Source: Eubacteriales bacterium
Lineage (GTDB): Bacteria; Bacillota; Clostridia; Lachnospirales; Lachnospiraceae
Assembly (NCBI GenBank): GCA_030524225.1
Contig: JAUNGV010000003.1
Coordinates: 24,445-88,444 of the forward strand
Length of the DNA: 64,000 nucleotides
Direction: 5' to 3'
This document shows, in pieces, positions 59,223-64,000 of this stretch. The number at the start of each line of letters is the position of its first letter. Positions within the stretch are counted from its first letter, which is position 1. The notes under the pieces are model-generated. The model worked only from the letters and a program-made list of their open reading frames with translations, had not been told where the DNA came from and ran no database searches. A program made the translations under genes and the position numbers.

Positions 59223-61658
59223 TTATCCCATCACAACCCTGACGTCGTACTCCTTCTTGCCCGGAACGTACGGAATCACATTGCCCTCGATCGGCGCGCC
59301 GTCCACGGTGATGGAGCGGATTCCCTTCTCCACGTTCTCCGGATTGGAGACGCTGATGTGGTAGACGCCCTCGCGGAAGGAGCGGCTGATCTCGAAATCG
59401 CCGAAGCCCTTGGGCACGCAGGGATTCACAGACAGTCCGCTGTGGGTCGGCTGGATGCCGAGGATGTACTGAGAAACGTTGACGAAGGTCCACGCCGCCG
59501 TGCCGGTCAGCCAGCTGTTCTTGCCCTCTCCGAAGTACTTCGCGTCGCGTCCCGCCACCATCTGGGAGTAGACGTAGGGCTCGGTGCGGTGGATCTCGCT
59601 GATTCCCTCGATGTAGGCCGGGCACGTCTTTTTGTAAATCTCAAACGCGCGGTCGCCGTGGCCGCAGACGGTCTCCGCGATCGAAACCCACGGATTGTTG
59701 TGACAGAAGATTCCGGCGTTCTCCTTGTATCCCGGCGGATAGGAGCTGATCTCGCCGAGCTCGAGATGGTATCTCGTGTAGGCGGGCTGCAGGATCATGA
59801 CGCCGTAGGGAGTATCGAGTCTCTCCTTGACGGAAGCCAGCGCTTTGTCCGCCAGTCCCTCCTTGACGCCGATGCCTGCGAGGACGCAGAAGCCCTGGGG
59901 CTCGATGTAGATCTGTCCCTCCTCGCACTCTTTGGATCCGACCTTGTCGCCGTGAGCGTCATAGGCGCGGACGAACCACTCGCCGTCCCAGCCGTCCTTC
60001 AAAACAGCGTCGTACATGATCTGCACTTCTTTGCGGGTGCGGGCCGCTTCCTCTGCATTGCCCTGCAGCTCGCAGAGCTGTGCGTACTCCTCGCCGTACT
60101 TGACGAACATGCCTGCGATAAAGACGGATTCCGCAACCGGTCCCTCGCTCGGGCCGAAGGTCTGGAAGGATTCGCCCGGATGCTCGGAGAAGCAGTTGAG
60201 GTTCAGGCAGTCGTTCCAGTCCGCGCGGCCGATGAGAGGCAGCCCGTGCGGTCCCTTGTGGGTCACCGTGAAGTCAAAGGAGCGCTTTAAGTGCTCCATG
60301 AGGGGCTGTGCCACCGATTCGTCGTTGTCAAAGGGAACGGACTCGTCGAGGATCGAGAGATCGCCCGTCTCCCGGATATACGCGCTCGTTCCGGCGATGA
60401 GCCAGAGCGGATCGTCGTTGAAGCCGCTGCCGATGTCGGAATTGCCCTTCTTCGTGAGCGGCTGGTACTGGTGGTACGCGCTGCCGTTCTCGAACTGGGT
60501 GGAGGCGATGTCGATGATTCTCTGTCTCGCGCGGTCCGGAATCAGGTGTACGAAGCCGAGCAGATCCTGGCAGGAATCGCGGAAGCCCATGCCGCGGCCG
60601 ATGCCGGACTCATAGTAGGACGCGCTGCGGCTCATGTTGAAGGTCACCATGCACTGATACTGATTCCAGGTGTTGACCATGCGGTCGATCTCCGTGTTGG
60701 AGGAGTGAATCGTGTACTTGGACAGAAGCGATTTCCAGTAGTCGCGCAGCTCGGTGAAAGCGGCCTCTACCTGCTCGTCCGTCTTGTAGCGATCGAGCAT
60801 CGCCCATGCGCGGGTCTTGTTGATGACGGCTTTGCTCTCCCACTTTTCCTCTTCGGGATTCTCGATGTAGCCGAGAACGAAGATGTAGGATTTCGTCTCG
60901 CCGGGCTGCAGGGTGACGTCTAACTGGTGAGACGCGATGGGAGACCAGCCGCTGGCCACGGAATTCGTGCATGCGCCGTCCAGCACAGCCTGCGGCTCGT
61001 TCATGCCGTTGTAAGTGCCGACAAATGCGTCGCGGCTCGTATCAAACCCGTCCACTTTGGTGTTGACGGAGTAGAGGGCGTAGTGGTTGCGGCGCTCTCT
61101 GTATTCGGTTTTATGGAAAATCGTGGAGTCGATAATCTCCACCTCTCCGGTCGATAAGTTTCTCTGGAAATTCTTCATATCGTCGTCGGCATTCCAGAGG
61201 CACCACTCCACATAGGAGAAGAGCGTAACCGTTTTCGGAGCGTCAGTCTCGTTGGTGAGCTTTACCTGCTCCACCTCGCAGGTGTCATTCATCGGAACGA
61301 AGTAGAGCGCCTGCGCCTTGACGCCGTTTTTGACGCCGGTGAAACGGCTGTAGCCGAGACCGTGGCGGCACTCGTAGGAGTCGAGCTGCGTGCGGGTCGG
61401 CTGCCATGCGGGATTCCATACGGTATCGCCGTCCTTGATAAAGAAATATTTGCCGTTGTTGTCGTACGGCACGTTGTTGTAGCGGTATCTCGTCAGACGA
61501 AGAAGCTTGGCGTCCTTATAAAAGGTGTAGCCGCCGCAGGTGTTGGAAATGAGACTGAAAAAGTCCTTGTTGCCGAGATAGTTGATCCACGGCAGGGGTG
61601 TTTTGGGGGTGGTGATGACGTATTCCTGATTGGCGTCGTCAAAAAATCCGAACTTCAT
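59223..61658 (-). CDS. Cellobiose phosphorylase, GH94 family
   Basis: An 811-residue cytoplasmic enzyme, the standard cellobiose phosphorylase length, starting at 61658 after TAGGAGGAGAAATACGAG. It opens [20 protein letters not shown], the family N-terminus, and the catalytic Asp lies in [12 protein letters not shown] near residue 480. [20 protein letters not shown] and [20 protein letters not shown] are further family motifs. It splits cellobiose with phosphate into glucose 1-phosphate and glucose, saving ATP. It is divergent from a LacI regulator with matching operators, so it is probably induced by cellobiose. Confidence 0.94.
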   Translation of the reverse strand: MKFGFFDDANQEYVITTPKTPLPWINYLGNKDFFSLISNTCGGYTFYKDAKLLRLTRYRYNNVPYDNNGKYFFIKDGDTVWNPAWQPTRTQLDSYECRHGLGYSRFTGVKNGVKAQALYFVPMNDTCEVEQVKLTNETDAPKTVTLFSYVEWCLWNADDDMKNFQRNLSTGEVEIIDSTIFHKTEYRERRNHYALYSVNTKVDGFDTSRDAFVGTYNGMNEPQAVLDGACTNSVASGWSPIASHQLDVTLQPGETKSYIFVLGYIENPEEEKWESKAVINKTRAWAMLDRYKTDEQVEAAFTELRDYWKSLLSKYTIHSSNTEIDRMVNTWNQYQCMVTFNMSRSASYYESGIGRGMGFRDSCQDLLGFVHLIPDRARQRIIDIASTQFENGSAYHQYQPLTKKGNSDIGSGFNDDPLWLIAGTSAYIRETGDLSILDESVPFDNDESVAQPLMEHLKRSFDFTVTHKGPHGLPLIGRADWNDCLNLNCFSEHPGESFQTFGPSEGPVAESVFIAGMFVKYGEEYAQLCELQGNAEEAARTRKEVQIMYDAVLKDGWDGEWFVRAYDAHGDKVGSKECEEGQIYIEPQGFCVLAGIGVKEGLADKALASVKERLDTPYGVMILQPAYTRYHLELGEISSYPPGYKENAGIFCHNNPWVSIAETVCGHGDRAFEIYKKTCPAYIEGISEIHRTEPYVYSQMVAGRDAKYFGEGKNSWLTGTAAWTFVNVSQYILGIQPTHSGLSVNPCVPKGFGDFEISRSFREGVYHISVSNPENVEKGIRSITVDGAPIEGNVIPYVPGKKEYDVRVVMG

Positions 61659-61859
61659 ACTCGTATTTCTCCTCCTACAGAAAATAAAATAGAGTGGCCT
61701 GTGATGCGCTGCCCGAAAAGACGGAACAATGCGGAGGGGCTGCCGTGCAGAGGCTCCGCAGCAAGCCGTCGGTCCAATCCGTCAATCTGCGGCAGAAAGA
61801 TACAGAGAGGCGGAAAAGGGACGGGCAGGCGGCAAACGGAGATGCCGGAAATCCGCACT

Positions 61860-61927
61860 GAAAACGATTAAGTGACGGCAATCGTCCGTTCGCTCCCATT
61901 ATACACAAGGGAAAATGGAAATTGCAA
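61860..61927 (-). promoter_or_regulatory. Promoter and operator of cellobiose phosphorylase gene
   Basis: On the minus strand TTGCAA (61927-61922)-N18-TATAAT (61903-61898) forms a good promoter. CTTAATCGTTTTC (61872-61860) lies about 20 bases past the start point and is the complement of the GAAAACGATTAAG found at 62078 before the LacI gene. Confidence 0.75.
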
Positions 61928-62040
61928 TATCAAACTGGGATTCCGTCGATTTGAAGTAAGGGCTTCGGGGAAAATGCCGTAAAAATTGGGCAGTCTTGAC
62001 AGAAAACCGTCAATATGACAGGGTGGACCAGAGATCCGCC
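61928..62040 (+). other. Central spacer of the GH94/LacI divergent region
   Basis: A 113-bp stretch between the two promoters. It contains TTGACAGAAAACCGTCAATATGACAG near 61997, in which TTGACAG and its partial inversion TGTCAA-like TCAATATGACA could be a weak site. No gene was seen. Confidence 0.35.
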
Positions 62041-62090
62041 TTGCAAAAAATGAGGAATTGGTATATGCTGAAGAAGCGAAAACGATTAAG
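62041..62090 (+). promoter_or_regulatory. Promoter and operator of LacI-family gene
   Basis: TTGCAA (62041)-N17-TATGCT (62064-62069) is a likely promoter. GAAAACGATTAAG (62078-62090) overlaps the expected start site and is identical in all 13 bases to the operator copy at 61860, so the regulator probably controls itself and the phosphorylase. Confidence 0.75.
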
Positions 62091-62158
62091 AATGCGGGAT
62101 TGCATGAAAACTGCATGCGGGAAAAGAATTCCGCAGGGGTTACTGGAGAAGGATTAGT

Positions 62159-63187
62159 ATGGTTTCATTGAAGGATATATCAGCGGTCTGCGGGGTGTCG
62201 GTGGCTACGGTGAGCAAGGCGCTGAATAATCACAACGACATCGGGCAGGAGACGAAGGAGAATATTAAGAGAGTGGCGGCGGAGCTGGGTTATTTTCCCA
62301 ATTCGGCGGCCAAGGCGCTCAAGACGAACCGAAGCTATAACCTGGGAGTCCTTTTTGTGGATGATGCGCAGAGCGGACTGACGCACGACTTTTTTTCCTA
62401 TATTCTGGACAGCTTCAAGCGGACGGCGGAAGCGAAAGGATATGATATCACGTTCATCAACAGCTGCAAGACGCGTCACAACAGAATGTCCTATCTGGCG
62501 CATGCGAGATACCGCGGGTTTGACGGCGTCTGTATCGCCTGCGTTGATTTCTATGATCCGGAGGTGGTGGAGCTGGTGCGCAGCACGCTTCCAATTGTCA
62601 CGATTGACCATATGTTCAACAATGTGACGGCGGTGCTCTCCGACAATGTCGGGGGAATGCGCGATCTGCTGACTTATATTTATGAAAAAGGGCATCGGAA
62701 GATCGCCTTTATTCACGGCGCGGATTCGGCGGTGACACACTCGCGTGTTTCGAGCTTTTACCGGACGGCGGCGGAGCTGGGCGTAGAGATTCCGGAGGAA
62801 TATGTGCTGGAAGCTCCGTATCGCAACACGAAGGCGACTTATGAAAAGACGATGCAGCTGCTGGATCTGCCGAACCCGCCGACCTGTATCCTGTATCCCG
62901 ATGATTTCTCGGCCTTCGGCGGCGTCAATGCCATCGCGGAGCGCGGACTCTCGATTCCGGGGGATATTTCGATTGCCGGATACGATGGAATCCGCGTGGC
63001 GAGGCATATCGAACCGCAGCTGACGACAATCCGCCAGGACACGGGCAGAATCGGAAGGATAGCGGCGGAGCGGCTGATTGACCAGATCGAGAGACCGAGA
63101 ACGACGCTGGTAGAGCAGATCGTCGTCAAAGGAAGTGTTTACGAGGGTAAGTCAGTGGGCGAGAGGAAATCCTCAAAACATTCGTAA
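62159..63187 (+). CDS. LacI-family transcriptional regulator
   Basis: A 342-residue regulator of normal length; ATG 62159 follows GGAGAAGGATTAGT. Residues 1-60 hold the LacI helix-turn-helix and hinge (SLKDISAVCGVSVATVSKAL, NNHNDIGQETKENI), then the periplasmic-binding-like sensor domain (YNLGVLFVDDAQSGLTHDFF, FDGVCIACVDFYDPEV). It is divergent from cellobiose phosphorylase and shares an identical 13-bp operator with it. The likely inducer is cellobiose or a product of its breakdown. Confidence 0.94.
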   Translation: MVSLKDISAVCGVSVATVSKALNNHNDIGQETKENIKRVAAELGYFPNSAAKALKTNRSYNLGVLFVDDAQSGLTHDFFSYILDSFKRTAEAKGYDITFINSCKTRHNRMSYLAHARYRGFDGVCIACVDFYDPEVVELVRSTLPIVTIDHMFNNVTAVLSDNVGGMRDLLTYIYEKGHRKIAFIHGADSAVTHSRVSSFYRTAAELGVEIPEEYVLEAPYRNTKATYEKTMQLLDLPNPPTCILYPDDFSAFGGVNAIAERGLSIPGDISIAGYDGIRVARHIEPQLTTIRQDTGRIGRIAAERLIDQIERPRTTLVEQIVVKGSVYEGKSVGERKSSKHS

Positions 63188-63271
63188 TCCGTTCGTTTTG
63201 CTGTAAAACGGCTCCTTGCTCATAGATTAGCGGCTCAGAAACCACGTTTGGCAGACGCAAGGTCCCGGATC

Positions 63272-63333
63272 CTCTGGCAGATGTAAATCTGAAATTTGCG
63301 TCGCCCCGTCGCGTAAAGCGCTCCGGAATGGAG
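63272..63333 (+). repeat. Mosaic hairpin repeat R2, copy g (orphan)
   Basis: A variant of the third hairpin (GTAAATCTGAAATTTGCG, 63283-63300) is followed by CCGTCGCGTAAAGCGCTCC and GGAATGGAG (63306-63333). No start codon follows in a useful frame, and the next gene is on the opposite strand, so this copy serves no gene. Confidence 0.7.
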
Positions 63334-63359
63334 ATTTTTTGATTCTGGGGTCCGTGCTT

Positions 63360-64000
63360 TTACAGTTCATAGGAAAAACTCTGTTCCCGCCCGTGCTCGT
63401 ACTTATACTGCATCAGGAGCTGGAGCAGGATCGGTTTGCGAAGCCGGTTCAGCAGCTCGATCCCCTCGTCGAGTTCCTCCGGAGACAGAACGGAGAGGGA
63501 CAGGAGGGTCTGCAGCGCGTCGGGATCGTCCTTCTTCGCAATGGCGGACAGGAGCTGGATCGCATTTCGCTCAAGGTAGCCGCGGTATTCCTGTTCCTGC
63601 CGCTGGGGCAGGGATACGGGATGGAGCAGGCGGCAGCAGGCCATCCGCATCATGTCGTAGGGTTCCGTGTAATAGGTGGGAAAGAGGGCGTCGTATCCGG
63701 CGAAATCAAACGGGCCGCAGTAGAGCAGGCGGCAGAATTCCTCCTTGCGGTACGCAAGAGGGGGAATGTAAAGTGTGCAGAGCAGGGAGGTTCCCGGCTC
63801 TTTTTTGTTGTCTCTATTTTTGCTGTTTCTTTCTTTGTCGTCTCCTTTGTTGTCCAGAATGGTCAATTCTTCGAGAGAAGCACATTCTTTTAAGGCGTCT
63901 CCCTCGAAAAAGACCTGATTGTCATAAAAGCAGAGGGAGCGCAGAGCCGCGCGGCGAAACGCTCGTTCCCTTACACGGGTAACGAAGGCCGGAACGGTGA
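63360..64000 (-). CDS. Leucine-rich-repeat protein, C-terminal part (5' truncated by window)
   Basis: The frame is open from the window end to the stop at 63360-63362. The visible start reads FVTRVRERAFRRAALRSLCF, YDNQVFFEGDALKECASLEE and LTILDNK, the spacing and Leu/Cys/Asn pattern of BspA-type leucine-rich repeats. After an acidic-basic linker (GDDKERNSKNRDNKKE) the last 130 residues are a helical region (YRKEEFCRLLYCGPFDFAGY, DALQTLLSLSVLSPEELDEG, LNRLRKPILLQLLMQYKYEH) with an ankyrin- or DUF-like feel. The gene's start and full length lie outside the window. Function unknown; such proteins often bind other proteins. Confidence 0.75.
   Translation of the reverse strand, partial: TVPAFVTRVRERAFRRAALRSLCFYDNQVFFEGDALKECASLEELTILDNKGDDKERNSKNRDNKKEPGTSLLCTLYIPPLAYRKEEFCRLLYCGPFDFAGYDALFPTYYTEPYDMMRMACCRLLHPVSLPQRQEQEYRGYLERNAIQLLSAIAKKDDPDALQTLLSLSVLSPEELDEGIELLNRLRKPILLQLLMQYKYEHGREQSFSYEL

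Noticed and set aside
63773-63982. Cys/Leu-rich plus-strand frame near the window end
   Set aside because: It is antisense to the leucine-rich-repeat gene, which remains open to the window edge with recognisable repeats.

Overview
The window looks like a chromosomal segment of a gut Firmicute of the family Lachnospiraceae (Clostridium cluster XIVa). The evidence is GC-rich coding DNA with strong AGGAGG-type ribosome binding sites, YesM/YesN two-component pairs next to Lpl-type sugar ABC transporters that lack their own ATPase, PF20097 and TAXI proteins, and a permuted GH3 beta-glucosidase remnant. No rRNA, tRNA, CRISPR array, prophage or intact insertion sequence was found. The species cannot be named from the sequence alone.

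Layout: 0-6.5 kb holds two flavodoxin-like proteins, a LysR regulator, two deletion-type pseudogenes (GH3 and aldo/keto reductase) around a small MerR protein, and a TetR regulator. 6.6-10.3 kb is a two-subunit ABC exporter. 10.3-11.5 kb is a junkyard with a MITE-like repeat, a terminator, a five-unit 23-bp tandem repeat and an ATPase remnant. 11.5-37.2 kb is the carbohydrate core: an AraC regulator with a large GH78 rhamnosidase, then two parallel modules. Module 1 is histidine kinase/response regulator, binding protein, two permeases, GH5 and GH78. Module 2 is response regulator/histidine kinase, binding protein, two permeases, GH43, an FN3-like small protein and GH1. 37.3-37.8 kb is a ParE/Phd-type toxin-antitoxin pair. 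38.0-42.1 kb has a GH43-like enzyme, L-arabinose isomerase and a divergent PocR-domain AraC regulator. 42.2-45.8 kb has a zinc-ribbon protein, a MATE pump and an AbiE-type toxin-antitoxin operon. 46.0-49.6 kb has a TAXI binding protein, a GltS symporter and an AraC regulator. 49.9-51.1 kb is a ManD-type dehydratase. 51.2-51.9 kb is a type III (CptIN-like) toxin-antitoxin locus. 52.0-57.8 kb is an L-arabinofuranoside cluster (GH127, ArsR-type sensor, methyltransferase, divergent GH51). The end holds a serine hydrolase, cellobiose phosphorylase with a divergent LacI regulator, and a partial leucine-rich-repeat gene.

The metabolic genes form a plant cell-wall programme. Rhamnosidases, GH43, GH51 and GH127 enzymes would release rhamnose and arabinose from pectin, arabinan and glycoproteins. 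Arabinose isomerase starts arabinose catabolism, GH1, GH5 and GH94 handle beta-glucans and cellobiose, and ManD suggests a hexuronate branch. Most enzymes lack signal peptides, so oligosaccharides are probably imported first.

The most striking non-coding content is (i) a mosaic family of short hairpin repeats whose 3' module supplies the ribosome binding site of several genes, (ii) a MITE-like element with two copies, (iii) the 2 x 45-nt antitoxin RNA with compensatory base changes between its units, and (iv) operators located precisely between or around readable promoters.
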